14,918 bases of DNA from Planctomycetota bacterium (GTDB lineage Bacteria > Planctomycetota > SZUA-567), in NCBI GenBank assembly GCA_020860865.1, contig JAJBTL010000256.1:242-15159 (forward strand). The letters run 5' to 3'. The translations under genes were made by a program, and so were the position numbers. Under the pieces are notes generated by a model. It saw only the letters and a list, made by a program, of their open reading frames with translations, did not search any database and was not told the origin of the DNA. Shown here piece after piece: positions 1 through 10,224 of this stretch. Position 1 is the stretch's first letter. The number at the start of each line of letters is the position of its first letter.

Positions 1-766
1 CGACCGGAAAGATCGGTATCCTGACGATGCGTCCGCTGTCCCGGTCGAACACGAGGCAGCCGTCCTTGCCGAGTTTGACAACGACAACCCGTGCGCCCAT
101 ATCGGCGAGATGGCGGGCGCCGTCCTCCGGTGCGATGGGACCGAACAACTGGTTCACCTCCGCCTCGCTCGGGAGAAGGACGTCCACCAGGGAAAAGAGG
201 ATTCGCAGTTCGTCGCTCCGCTCCAGGTACATATAAAAATGCATCGGGTCGAGAATGATCCGGGCGTCCGGGCTTCGCTCGCGGTAGTGACGGGCGCAGG
301 ACAATTGCTTATTGAGGTAGCGCGGCGCCAGGTGGACGGCCTCGGCATCATCGTAGGCGGCGGGGATGTCCGACGCGTCGGCGCCAAACTCCACCTGGGC
401 CTCGTGCAGGGTCAATGGGCTCATGTCGGCGTTGTTGCCGCGGCCGGAAATTTTCTCGACGTCTTCCCGGGAGACATAGTTGTCGCGGTCGCCCCGGTCG
501 TCATAGACGAGGCCGCCAAGAAGGCCATGCGCTTTCTGCACCGCCGTGACGCCCGTGGTGTCGATGCCGGCCTCTTCGGCCTGACGGAGCCAGGCGGTCG
601 GGAAATCACTGCCGCGCCGCGCCACCATGCCAACCTCGCCCGGTGCCCAGATGCGGGCGCCGGCGCAACCGTAGGCGGCGTTGCCGCCGAACTGGTCGAG
701 CATGCGGACGCCGTCCGCGTTTATGACGCTGTCCAGGGACAGGCCGCCGACGATAACGTATTTCAT
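1..766 (-). CDS. PfkB-family carbohydrate kinase (C-terminus beyond window)
   Basis: Probable ATP-dependent sugar or sugar-conjugate kinase of the ribokinase/PfkB fold, cytoplasmic. The frame is open from ATG at 766 to the window edge (255 codons). It begins MKYVIVGGLSLDS, a typical first strand of the fold. FGGNAAYGCAGARIW (residues 26-40) matches the N-terminal PfkB signature with its GG..N.A core. DVLLPSEAEVNQLFG (195-209) matches the conserved 'N/S-E-x-E' segment, and VVVVKLGKDGC (227-236) the strand before the active site. The catalytic GAGD motif lies outside the window, so activity cannot be judged. The start follows the DppC-like stop by 17 bases, with a modest AAAGG-like ribosome site, so it is the last visible gene of the operon. 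Paired with the upstream SIS-domain protein, it probably phosphorylates the imported substrate (inference). The exact sugar cannot be read from the sequence. Confidence 0.88.
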   Translation of the reverse strand, partial: MKYVIVGGLSLDSVINADGVRMLDQFGGNAAYGCAGARIWAPGEVGMVARRGSDFPTAWLRQAEEAGIDTTGVTAVQKAHGLLGGLVYDDRGDRDNYVSREDVEKISGRGNNADMSPLTLHEAQVEFGADASDIPAAYDDAEAVHLAPRYLNKQLSCARHYRERSPDARIILDPMHFYMYLERSDELRILFSLVDVLLPSEAEVNQLFGPIAPEDGARHLADMGARVVVVKLGKDGCLVFDRDSGRIVRIPIFPV

Positions 767-783
767 ACAGTACCGGCCTTTTT

Positions 784-1671
784 TCAGGTGAGTTTGAGTC
801 GCGGGTCGAGGAAATCGCGGAGCCAGTCTCCGAACAGGTTGATGCCGAGAACGGTGATGAAGATGGCGATTCCGGGGAACGCGGTTATCCACCAGGCCCG
901 TTCGATATAGGACCGGCCGTCGGCGAGGATACTGCCCCAGGTCGGTACCCGGGGGTCGACGCCGAGACCGAGAAAGCTCAGTTGCGCCTCGAAGAGGATG
1001 ACCGAGGCGACGGTGAAGGTCATGACGATGATGATGGGGGACAGCGTGTTCGGGAGGATATAGCGAAGGAGAATGTTCCGCTGCCGGACGCCGAGAACGC
1101 GGGCGGCATTGACATATTCCATTTCCTTCACGGAAATAACCTGCCCCCGCATGACGCGGGCATAGCCGACCCAGGCGCTCCAGGCCAGGACGATGACGAG
1201 TTTGTCCAGCCCGCCGCCGAAAATGGCCATAATGAAAATCGCCAGAAGGGTAAAAGGAAACGCCATCTGCATATTGACGAGCCAGGAGATGAATGAATCC
1301 GTCCTGCCGCCGTAATAGCCTGACACCATGCCGAGAAAAATCCCGACAGAACCGCCGAGGACCGACGCGATAAGCCCGAGCATTATGGACACCCGGCTCC
1401 CCATGATGATGCGGGACAGGAGGTCGCGGCCCATGGAGTCGGTGCCGAGGTAGTTCGGCGCCTGTCCCTCCCGGGCGGCGACGGTGGTCGGCGGCCGGAG
1501 GCGCTGCCTGGCGTTCAGGCGCGTCGGATCGTGCGGCACGAGGACATCGGCGAAAATCGCCATGAAGACGACGGCCAGCACCACCACCGCGCCGGTCATG
1601 CCGGGGATGCTCCCGAGAAGGCTCCGTACCACGCGCGGCATTTTTAGTTTTTTCTTGATTTCCGTTTCCAT
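784..1671 (-). CDS. DppC/OppC-type ABC transporter permease
   Basis: Inner-membrane permease of a peptide/nickel-type (family 5) ABC importer, 295 aa, normal length. A cytoplasmic N-terminus rich in lysine leads into a first membrane helix (about residues 20-44, the OppC N-terminal domain). The segment YLGTDSMGRDLLSR (about 74-87) is the hallmark of DppC/OppC proteins. The ATPase-contacting EAA loop is seen as EYVNAARVLGVRQRNI with the ILPN ending (about 183-206). The C-terminus FLDPRLKLT is typical. The start ATG at 1671 lies 11 bases after the DppB-like stop, with GGTGGAG just upstream; the spacing is short, which fits translational coupling. It should pair with the DppB-like protein to form the pore. 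Confidence 0.95.
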   Translation of the reverse strand: METEIKKKLKMPRVVRSLLGSIPGMTGAVVVLAVVFMAIFADVLVPHDPTRLNARQRLRPPTTVAAREGQAPNYLGTDSMGRDLLSRIIMGSRVSIMLGLIASVLGGSVGIFLGMVSGYYGGRTDSFISWLVNMQMAFPFTLLAIFIMAIFGGGLDKLVIVLAWSAWVGYARVMRGQVISVKEMEYVNAARVLGVRQRNILLRYILPNTLSPIIIVMTFTVASVILFEAQLSFLGLGVDPRVPTWGSILADGRSYIERAWWITAFPGIAIFITVLGINLFGDWLRDFLDPRLKLT

Positions 1672-1682
1672 TTCTCCACCGC

Positions 1683-2600
1683 CTATTCCAGCCTGATCCG
1701 GGGATCAAGGATGGTGTACGTGATGTCGACGAGTAGGTTGACCAGGACAAAAATCGTCGTACTGACGAGGATGACGCCCTGGATAACGGCGAAATCCCGG
1801 GTGAACAGGGCGGTAACGCCCAACCGGCCGAGGCCGGGCCAGGCGAAAACCGTCTCGATGACAAAGGCACCGGACAGCATATTGCCGAATTGGATGCCCA
1901 TGACGGTGACAACCGGAATGAGGGCGTTCTTGAGGGCGTGCTTCATGACGACGAAAAACTCTCGCACTCCCTTCCCCCGGGCGGTCCTGATGTATTCCTG
2001 TTCAAGTACCTCCAGCGTGCTCGACCGTACCATGCGGACGAAATAGCCGACCGACTGGAGGGCGATGGTGAGGGTCGGGAGAACCATGTTGGTCCAGCGT
2101 TCACTGCCGGAAATAGGGAGCCATTTCAGGTAGACGGAAAACACGAGCATGAGAACGAGGGCCAGCCAGAAATTAGGGAGAGCCTGTCCGACCAATGCGA
2201 GAAAGTTCCCGAAGAGATCCCAAATCGTGTTTCGCTTCAACGCCACGAAGATGCCAATCGGTATCGCCAGGACGACGGCGAGGAAGAACGCGGTGAAGGC
2301 GAGGCGGAGCGTATTCGGGAGTGCCACGGCAATCATGTCCCGCACCGTTTGTTTTGTGACGTAGGAGCGGCCGAAATCGCCTTGCACCGCGTTCGAGATG
2401 AAATTCCAATACTGCACCGGGATGGGGTCGGCCAGGCCGAGGCTTTCCCGGATTTCCTGTTTCTGCTCCTCGGTGGCGCTTTCCGGCGCCAGGAGGAGGA
2501 CCGGATCGCCGGTGAGCCGGCCGAGGACGAACACGAGTACGGAGATCCCGAGAAAGGTCAACACCCCCTGCAGAAGTCTCCGAATGATGTAGCGGCTCAT
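1683..2600 (-). CDS. DppB/OppB-type ABC transporter permease
   Basis: Second inner-membrane permease subunit of the peptide-type ABC importer, 305 aa. The N-terminus MSRYIIRRLLQGVLTFLGIS is the classical DppB start with its first helix, followed by the LGRLTGDP periplasmic segment. The EAA loop reads EYIRTARGKGVREFFV with KNALIPVVT after it (about residues 200-228). The C-terminus ends DITYTILDPRIRLE, as in the family. A good ribosome site (GGGAGA, 8 bases before ATG) lies directly downstream of a strong hairpin in the mRNA. It follows the binding-protein gene by 100 bases and is followed by its DppC partner. Confidence 0.95.
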   Translation of the reverse strand: MSRYIIRRLLQGVLTFLGISVLVFVLGRLTGDPVLLLAPESATEEQKQEIRESLGLADPIPVQYWNFISNAVQGDFGRSYVTKQTVRDMIAVALPNTLRLAFTAFFLAVVLAIPIGIFVALKRNTIWDLFGNFLALVGQALPNFWLALVLMLVFSVYLKWLPISGSERWTNMVLPTLTIALQSVGYFVRMVRSSTLEVLEQEYIRTARGKGVREFFVVMKHALKNALIPVVTVMGIQFGNMLSGAFVIETVFAWPGLGRLGVTALFTRDFAVIQGVILVSTTIFVLVNLLVDITYTILDPRIRLE

Positions 2601-2615
2601 GAAGCGGTCTCCCGG

Positions 2616-2654
2616 CCCGTCCGGCCACGGCTAACGATACTCGGGCCGGACGGG
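2616..2654 (-). other. Intercistronic stem-loop between binding protein and DppB
   Basis: A perfect 11-base-pair inverted repeat (CCCGTCCGGCC / GGCCGGACGGG) with a 17-base loop lies in the 100-base gap after the binding-protein gene. On the mRNA (minus strand) the 3' arm is followed by the dppB ribosome site, not by a U-run. It is therefore better read as an mRNA-stabilising or partial-attenuation hairpin than as a full terminator. Such hairpins are common after highly expressed binding-protein cistrons (family knowledge). Confidence 0.7.
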
Positions 2655-2700
2655 ACCATTTCAGCAATGCAGCGTTTTATGTCGGTGTAACAATTCCCTG

Positions 2701-4227
2701 TTACTTGAAGCTGGCGTTGAAGGCGTCGATGTAGCCGTCGTTCCGGGTGTTCCACTGGATGCGGTTGTTGATGCCGTTGACCTGCGGCAGCTTCCAGAGC
2801 CAGATCCACGGGCATTCTTCCCAGGCCAGTTTCTGCATGGCGAAGTTGATCCGTAGCGCCTCTTCCGGGTCCTTCGTTTCGTTGAGCCGCTTGAACAGGC
2901 TGTCGAACTCGGCGTTGGACCAGGTCGAGTTGTTGTCGACGTGACCGGTCGTCAGGATGAGGTTTTCGATAATCGGGTTCGTCAGGGCGGCCCAGCCAAT
3001 CCAGACGAGATCGGTCAGTTCCTTGGCGTCGTTCCGTTCAAGGAAGACGCCGAGTTCGAGGTAACGGACATCGGTGTCGATGCCGACATCGGCCAGGTCG
3101 GCGGCCAGTTGCTGGGTGATTTCCTTGTCCAGCCCGTAGCGGGAACTCGGGGGGACGATGGTCAATTTGAACCCGTCCGGATAGCCGGCCTCGGCGAGGA
3201 GCGCCTTGGCCTTTTCCGGGTCGTACGGGTACGGCTTCAGGTCCGGGTTGTTGTTGGCCGGATTGACATAGCTCGAATAGGGCGCGGTGAAATCGCTCAG
3301 GATATTTTCCGTGATGTTTTCCTTGTCCACCGCGTAGTTCATGGCCTGGCGGACGCGCTTGTCCTTCAGGGCCGGATGGCCTTTTTCAATGGAGATAGTG
3401 AGGGCCATTTTCCGGAGGCCCGGTTTCGCGTCGACGTGGGAGATGGCGGTTTCGGCCTGCGGTGCGATGTCGACGGATATTTGCTCGGCGAAGTCGATAC
3501 TGCCGGCGCGGAGCTCGTTGATGCGGGCGCTCTCTTCCGGGATGACGCGGAAAACAAGGTTCTTGATGGGCGGCGCGCCGTTCCAATGGTTTTCAAAGGC
3601 TTCGAGAATCATGTAGTCGTTCGGTACATATTTCGAAAATTTGTAAGGGCCGAAGCCGTCGGATTCCCCGGCCATCTTGTCTTCGCTCGCGCCTTTGTAA
3701 AAGCCGATGGGAACGATGGGCGATTCGAACAGCCAGTACAGAACGGTGCTGGACGGCTCCTTCGTGACGACGCGGAAGGTGAGGTCGTCGACGATGTCAA
3801 TCCGGTCCAGCATGACCTGCTGCGGGAACTGGTAGACGGCGTACTCGGGTTTACTCTGCACCATGTCGAAGGTGAACTTGACGTTCTCGGACGTGAGCTT
3901 TTCGCCACGGTGGGAGACAATGCCCGGGCGGAGTTTGAACTCCCAGGTGAGGTCGTCGACGCGGCGCCACGACTCGGCCATCCGTGGCGTGATGGTGCCG
4001 TCGGCGGCGCGGTGGACCAGGGTGTCGTGGATGGTGTGGTAGTCGATACTGGTGTTGAAGCGCATATTGGCGAGGAACGGGTTGATGGTCTGGACATCGC
4101 CGATCATGCCGAGAACCATTGTCTCGCTTCGCGGCAGGCCGTACACCGTTTCCCCGGAAACAGCCGGCGCGGCGGCGACCGTAAGCCATATTGTCAGTGC
4201 CAATAGGACGCGAACAAATCTTGTCAT
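2701..4227 (-). CDS. Periplasmic substrate-binding protein, family 5 (peptide/conjugate ABC importer)
   Basis: Extracytoplasmic binding protein of the SBP_bac_5 (DppA/OppA/NikA-like) family, 508 aa, normal length. A Sec signal peptide is visible: MTRFVR, a hydrophobic core to about residue 19, then AAAPAVSG as a signal peptidase I region. No lipobox cysteine is present, so the mature protein should be free in the periplasm. Family landmarks include AESWRRVDDLTWEFKLRPGI (about 103-122), GEKLTSENVKFTFD (about 128-141) and the AKALLAEAGYPDGFKL segment in the C-terminal lobe. The start ATG at 4227 has a strong AAGGAG site 7 bases upstream. The gene sits between the amidohydrolase and DppB genes and is flanked by hairpins on both sides, which probably raise its mRNA level relative to the rest of the operon. 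The ligand is unknown; this family binds peptides but also sugars, opines and other conjugates. Confidence 0.95.
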   Translation of the reverse strand: MTRFVRVLLALTIWLTVAAAPAVSGETVYGLPRSETMVLGMIGDVQTINPFLANMRFNTSIDYHTIHDTLVHRAADGTITPRMAESWRRVDDLTWEFKLRPGIVSHRGEKLTSENVKFTFDMVQSKPEYAVYQFPQQVMLDRIDIVDDLTFRVVTKEPSSTVLYWLFESPIVPIGFYKGASEDKMAGESDGFGPYKFSKYVPNDYMILEAFENHWNGAPPIKNLVFRVIPEESARINELRAGSIDFAEQISVDIAPQAETAISHVDAKPGLRKMALTISIEKGHPALKDKRVRQAMNYAVDKENITENILSDFTAPYSSYVNPANNNPDLKPYPYDPEKAKALLAEAGYPDGFKLTIVPPSSRYGLDKEITQQLAADLADVGIDTDVRYLELGVFLERNDAKELTDLVWIGWAALTNPIIENLILTTGHVDNNSTWSNAEFDSLFKRLNETKDPEEALRINFAMQKLAWEECPWIWLWKLPQVNGINNRIQWNTRNDGYIDAFNASFK

Positions 4228-4257
4228 CGGACTTCTCCTTGTGACTGAAATTCCGTG

Positions 4258-4288
4258 TGTCCAACCCGGCCCAGTTCCCGGTTGGACA
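4258..4288 (-). other. Intercistronic stem-loop before the binding-protein gene
   Basis: A perfect 9-base-pair inverted repeat (TGTCCAACC / GGTTGGACA) with a 13-base loop; with one bulged C the stem can extend by two more pairs. On the mRNA it lies between the amidohydrolase stop and the ribosome site of the binding-protein gene. No U-run follows. It is probably a processing or stability element. Confidence 0.6.
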
Positions 4289-4299
4289 GTCCGCCCCGG

Positions 4300-5775
4300 T
4301 CAGGTCCGGTGGCGAACGGGAAAAACCGCTGAAAAAAACGTCTCCGGCGGGCGCTGTCGATAGTCCCGTTCGGAGTAGGACATTTTCAATCTCCGGAAAT
4401 AGCCTTCGGCCCAGTCGCGGAGTTCGTCGTACTCGACTCCGGGGATGATGCCGTCCCGCACCACGTCCCGGCCGTTAATGATGACGTCGGTGACATCGCT
4501 CCGCCGGGCCGACAGGACCATGGCGCGGAGAGGATCGTCAACCGCATTTATCCGGAACGCACCGAGGTCGACGACGGTGATGTCGGCGCGGGCGCCGGGA
4601 CAGAGCCGCCCGAGGTCGTCCCGGCCGAGGGCGTCGGCACCGACCAGGGTGGCGGCGCGGAAGACGTCCCGGGTGGTGACGGCGGCGGCGTCCCGGTCCG
4701 CCGTCCGGCCCATGAGGAGGGCGAGGTACATGTTTTCCAGCATGTCCGGCGGGTTGCAGTCGGTGGCGATTGCCACCCGGATGCCACGGGACCGGTAGCG
4801 GCCGAACGACTCCATGACGGTGCCGCCACGGGCGATGACGTTCGGGCAATGGAGAACGGTGGCGCCGCTGGCGGCGAGAACGTCAAGGTCGTCACCGGCT
4901 CCGCAGTCGGCACCGGAGTAGCCGTTCACATAAATGGCATGCGGCAGGAGGAGCTGCCGATTCAAGAGACCCAGCGAATGGAGATGCCCAATCGGCGTTT
5001 TCCCGAACCGTTCCCGAATCGCCTGAAATTCCCACCAGGACTGCGTGGCATGGAGCCGCACCGGAACGGCGAGGCGTTCTGCCCATTCCCGTGTCGCGGC
5101 AAGGAGATCGGCGGAACAGGTCTCGATAGTCGACGGCACCAGGACACCGCGTATGAGCGGGTCGGAACCGAGGCCCTGGATAAAGGCGACGTTTTCGACC
5201 AGGCCGCGTCGGCCTTCGTCCGCCTGCCACCACGTTTCCTTGACGCCGGCGTTGGTCGTGACATTGACGCCGTCCCGGTAACTTGGCCCAAGCCAGGTGC
5301 GGACGCCGAGGCGGGAAGCGACGGCGGCCAGTTGTTCGAATTCGTCCCGGCCTTCGGCCCACTTCCGGAACAGGAGGCCGGTCACCGGCAGGATCGTCGT
5401 CGTGCCGCACGACACCAGCTTGCAGAGGGCGTAGTGGTATTTCCGCATTTCCTCGTCCGGGTCGGACAGGTCGTGACGACCGGTGGTGAAATAGGCCTCG
5501 CTCCAATTGGTGCCGAGGGCGAGGTCGCTGTCGCCTTTGGTGTCGAGGAACAGGTCCGACGCTTCCAGGTCGGCGGTGGCGTTCAGGTCGATGAATCCGG
5601 GGGAGACGATACTGCGCGGGAAGGACAATTCGCGATCGACCGGTCCCGGATAATCGTAGCCGACATGGACGACGGTGTCGTCGGAGTAGACCAGTTCGGC
5701 GTCCGTGTACACCACGTGATCGCCGGCGGCGGCATCGTAGCCGATGATGTAGCGGGCGCGAATTCTCGTCTTCAT
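4300..5775 (-). CDS. Amidohydrolase-superfamily protein with atypical metal site
   Basis: Probable cytoplasmic hydrolase of the amidohydrolase superfamily, ATZ/TRZ-like, 491 aa. The N-terminal beta-sandwich strands (about residues 1-55) lead to SPGFIDLNAT (58-67), where family members normally read PGF-(I/V)-(D/N)-x-HxH. Here the two histidines are replaced by Asn65 and Thr67. Later landmarks are present: His242 in RLHATQ (the usual Glu three residues later is Gln245), His279 in LLPHAIYVNG, His309 in VLHCPN and Asp339 in IATDCNPPD. The C-terminus returns to the beta-sandwich (ADITVVDLGAF). I chose ATG at 5775 because GGGAGGA lies 9 bases upstream and MKTRIRARYI begins the first strand; ATG at 5826 would add 17 residues but has no clear ribosome site. 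Context suggests cleavage of an amide, amine or ring bond in the imported compound (inference). An inactive or differently metallated enzyme is possible. Confidence 0.85.
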   Translation of the reverse strand: MKTRIRARYIIGYDAAAGDHVVYTDAELVYSDDTVVHVGYDYPGPVDRELSFPRSIVSPGFIDLNATADLEASDLFLDTKGDSDLALGTNWSEAYFTTGRHDLSDPDEEMRKYHYALCKLVSCGTTTILPVTGLLFRKWAEGRDEFEQLAAVASRLGVRTWLGPSYRDGVNVTTNAGVKETWWQADEGRRGLVENVAFIQGLGSDPLIRGVLVPSTIETCSADLLAATREWAERLAVPVRLHATQSWWEFQAIRERFGKTPIGHLHSLGLLNRQLLLPHAIYVNGYSGADCGAGDDLDVLAASGATVLHCPNVIARGGTVMESFGRYRSRGIRVAIATDCNPPDMLENMYLALLMGRTADRDAAAVTTRDVFRAATLVGADALGRDDLGRLCPGARADITVVDLGAFRINAVDDPLRAMVLSARRSDVTDVIINGRDVVRDGIIPGVEYDELRDWAEGYFRRLKMSYSERDYRQRPPETFFSAVFPVRHRT

Positions 5776-5847
5776 GTCGCCAGTCCTCCCGCCGGTTGCC
5801 GAAAAGACGCGGTCGGCCAACGGCATTTTCCATTACTTCACGATGCC

Positions 5848-7050
5848 TTACCGGACGGCCCGGTCCTCTTCCGCCTTGGCGCGGTTGAACTTGTCCATCG
5901 CCACGTAGTAGCCGAACATCTGCACCGGCACCGAATAGGTCAGGCCGCTGAAGTATTCGAGGACCGGCGGCAACAGGATGGCGTGGTCCGCCAGGGCGGC
6001 CAGTTCGTCTTCGCCGGCGGTCGTGACGACGCAGGACAGCCCGCCGAAGTGGCGCCCTTCGATGAGGGTGTCCCGGGCGCGGGGGACGCTTTTCCCGGAC
6101 GGCGCGATGACGAACATCGGCCAGCCGGCCTTGACCGAGTTGTAGTGGTGAAATTCCTCCATCGGCACGTGGGCGGCGAAGTCCGGCGTCGCCTCCTTCA
6201 CTTTGGCACTGCCGAAAAAGGCGCAACTGAGGCTCGGGCCGCCGCCGACAAAGAGGTACATGTTTTTTTTGCCCCATTCGGCGGCGAGGTTTTTGACCTG
6301 TTCCCGGCAGCCTTCGGTGATTTCCCGGACCAGGGCGGGCACCCGGTCGAACTCGCGGTGGAGCGCGTCCAGCCGGGCCGGGTCGTAACTCTTCCGTTCC
6401 CGCGCGAGGCAGAAGCCGAGTTCCATGACGAGCGCCATCGCCGCCGTCGACGCCTGGGTTGGCCAGCCCTTCCGGGTGGCGTGGATGGTGAGTCCACGGT
6501 TCGACTTTTCCATCAGGATGGAGCCGGGGGTGTTCGACAGGGTTATGGTTTGCGCTCCCCTGGCCTCGGCGACGTACATGGCTTCGATGGTGCGGAGGGT
6601 CTTGCCGCTCGAGGACAGCATGATGACGAGGGTCTTGTCGTCCACCACTGTGTTGTAGTAGTAGTCGAAGTCGAGGACCTGCATCGCCTCGCAGGGAATG
6701 CCGAGGATTTCCTCAAGGAGGTAGCGGGCGCCGTCCAGCGCCATCACCGAGTCGCCGCAGCCGGTCATGCAGATCCGGTTGATTTCGCGTTTCGCCAGGT
6801 AGGCGGCGGCTTCGGCGATGTTGTCCCGTTCTTCCCGAATAGTCTCCGCTATCTTGTCCGCCTGGGTGTCTATTTCCTCGATGGTGAACTGCACACGGCT
6901 GAGGCGCTTCGGGCAGGTTGGGTGATCGGTGGCGGGCGGATTCCATTCGCCCGACGTTTCTTCGGTGTAAAAATCGCCAATGACCTTTTTCGCGTCGGCG
7001 GTGACGATAGCGTCGTCGGCCAGAAGCGGCGTTCCCGGTATCTTCCCCAT
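5848..7050 (-). CDS. Double SIS-domain phosphosugar-binding protein (isomerase/deglycase-like)
   Basis: A 400-aa cytoplasmic protein with two SIS (sugar isomerase) domains and no glutaminase domain. SIS1 covers about residues 85-215, with TGCGDS at 96-101 and the phosphosugar-binding serine loop LSSSGKT at 145-151. SIS2 covers about 260-385, with VGGGPS at 268-273, the MEEFHHYNS segment (297-305) where GlmS- and FrlB-type enzymes carry the catalytic Glu/His, and a closing PVQMFGYYVA motif. The layout matches GlmS isomerase, FrlB deglycase and AgaS-type enzymes. The first 80 residues form an extra N-terminal segment, making it longer than a typical FrlB of about 340 aa. It lies 18 bases after the ATPase gene; the ribosome site is weak, so coupling is likely. 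With the PfkB kinase it would act on a phosphorylated amino-sugar or sugar-amine conjugate (inference). Confidence 0.88.
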   Translation of the reverse strand: MGKIPGTPLLADDAIVTADAKKVIGDFYTEETSGEWNPPATDHPTCPKRLSRVQFTIEEIDTQADKIAETIREERDNIAEAAAYLAKREINRICMTGCGDSVMALDGARYLLEEILGIPCEAMQVLDFDYYYNTVVDDKTLVIMLSSSGKTLRTIEAMYVAEARGAQTITLSNTPGSILMEKSNRGLTIHATRKGWPTQASTAAMALVMELGFCLARERKSYDPARLDALHREFDRVPALVREITEGCREQVKNLAAEWGKKNMYLFVGGGPSLSCAFFGSAKVKEATPDFAAHVPMEEFHHYNSVKAGWPMFVIAPSGKSVPRARDTLIEGRHFGGLSCVVTTAGEDELAALADHAILLPPVLEYFSGLTYSVPVQMFGYYVAMDKFNRAKAEEDRAVR

Positions 7051-7068
7051 GATTCACTGCATCTCTAA

Positions 7069-8103
<1,035 letters not shown>

Positions 8104-8262
8104 GAAGTAAACCCCATGGCGGTTGGAACCGGCCGTTTTATGGGCATAAAACCCCGTCCGCCACGGCGCGATGCGGCGCCGGCGGGTGAAGACGGAAAAA
8201 CGCGTTTGGACAGGTGATTCTCGTAAATTCGTTACCAACGCCAGCCAACGGCACCGCCGCGT
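8104..8262 (-). other. 159-base intercistronic gap with inverted repeats
   Basis: This is the widest gap inside the operon, between the two ATPase genes. It holds an 8-base-pair near-perfect dyad at 8135-8152 (GTTTTATG-GG-CATAAAAC), 32 bases before the chosen start of the second ATPase. A small hairpin lies at 8164-8181 (CGGCGC / GCGCCG, loop of six). No gene is seen here. The dyad could be an operator for an internal promoter or an RNA hairpin; nothing in the sequence decides between these. Confidence 0.4.
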
Positions 8263-9234
<972 letters not shown>

Positions 9235-9254
9235 GAGAATGGTCCCCGGGCGAG

Positions 9255-9274
9255 GCCGGCGGCGCCTGGCCGGC
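9255..9274 (-). other. Short GC hairpin between regulator and first ATPase gene
   Basis: GCCGGC at 9255-9260 and 9269-9274 can pair over an eight-base loop in the 42-base gap. No U-run follows, so it is not a convincing terminator. It may modestly reduce read-through from regulator to transporter genes, but it could equally be chance in GC-rich DNA. Confidence 0.25.
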
Positions 9275-9276
9275 AG

Positions 9277-10224
9277 TTACTTCCCGTTCAGTTCGAGAAG
9301 CGCCTTGGCCGTTTCCTCGTCCGTTATGAGAATGTTTATAAAGCGTCCCCGGAGGGCGCCGAGAATGGCGGCGACCTTTTCCCGGCCCATGGCGACGCCG
9401 ATGGAATACGGTTTCGCCTTCATGCTTTCGAGGGAAATGCCGATGGTGCGGCTGTTCAGATCTTCGTCCACGGCCTCGCCATCGATGTTGTAGTAGAGGG
9501 AACAGAAGTTGCCGACAGCGCCGTTCCGCTCCAGTTCCTGGCGTTTTTCCTCGCTGATATAGCCGTACCGGTAGAGCATGGATTCGCGGCGAAAGTTACC
9601 TATGCCGTTCAGGGCGATATTGGCGTACTCGATGTACTCGAGGGTGCGCCGCGTGTGATTGTCGGATAGATAGACCTCCTTGACCGCGATGGAGGAGACT
9701 ATAACCGGCGTGTACAGGTGGAACAGACGGGCGCCGAGTTTTCGCCCGAACATCCGGGACACGTCGAAAACGCCTTCATCCATGGTGTTTTCGTAGGTGC
9801 AGCCGTTCAGGCTGACGACCTTGACGTCTTCGACATGGTAGTGCGGCATCTGTTTGGCGATTTCCAGTGTCGTGGTTCCCCAGGCGACGCCGAGGACATC
9901 GTGCGGTTTCAGGAGCTTGGACAGGTAGTCGGCGCCGGCCTTGCCGAGTTGGACCCGGGCCTGGTTACTGGTCATGCCGACGGTGTTGATGACACAGGCG
10001 TCCCGGAGATCAAACTCGCCGATAAGGCTTTTTTGCAGCGTACCGATGTCGTGGAACGGATCGACGACGGCGACCCTGACAATGCCCTGCTCTTCGGCCT
10101 GACGGAGAAGGCGGGACACTTTTGGCCGGGAGAGGTTGAGCTGATCACAGATCTCCTGCTGGCTCAACTTGGCGACATGGTACATGCGAGCCACTTCGAT
10201 GACCTGGCGGAGATCATAGTTCAT
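9277..10224 (-). CDS. SorC-family sugar-binding transcriptional regulator
   Basis: A 315-aa DNA-binding regulator. The N-terminal helix-turn-helix is KLSQQEICDQLNLSRPKVSRLL (about residues 19-40). The rest is the SorC/DeoR-type sugar-binding domain, with DVLGVAWGTTTLEIA, VGNFCSLYYNIDG, the SRTIGISLE segment, the VAMGREKVAAILGALRG segment and LITDEETAKALL as landmarks. This domain binds phosphorylated sugars or sugar-like effectors in characterised members (family knowledge). The start ATG at 10224 has AAGGG 7 bases upstream. As the first gene of the operon it probably controls its own cluster in response to a phosphorylated intermediate, which fits the kinase and SIS protein downstream (inference). 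Confidence 0.93.
   Translation of the reverse strand: MNYDLRQVIEVARMYHVAKLSQQEICDQLNLSRPKVSRLLRQAEEQGIVRVAVVDPFHDIGTLQKSLIGEFDLRDACVINTVGMTSNQARVQLGKAGADYLSKLLKPHDVLGVAWGTTTLEIAKQMPHYHVEDVKVVSLNGCTYENTMDEGVFDVSRMFGRKLGARLFHLYTPVIVSSIAVKEVYLSDNHTRRTLEYIEYANIALNGIGNFRRESMLYRYGYISEEKRQELERNGAVGNFCSLYYNIDGEAVDEDLNSRTIGISLESMKAKPYSIGVAMGREKVAAILGALRGRFINILITDEETAKALLELNGK

Noticed and set aside
110..910. A 266-codon plus-strand frame across the left-edge genes
   Set aside because: It spans the junction of the PfkB kinase and DppC-like genes on the opposite strand and shows no domain.
2941..4206. A 421-codon open frame opposite the binding-protein gene
   Set aside because: The minus-strand frame has a signal peptide, a ribosome site and family motifs; the plus-strand frame has none.
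4849..7068. A 739-codon open frame on the plus strand opposite the amidohydrolase and SIS genes
   Set aside because: It crosses two well-supported genes on the other strand, has no recognisable domain, and is the expected shadow of GC-rich codon bias.
8104..8238. A longer N-terminus for the second ATPase starting at 8238
   Set aside because: The extra 45 residues do not resemble the family, and similarity starts at the ATG at 8103.
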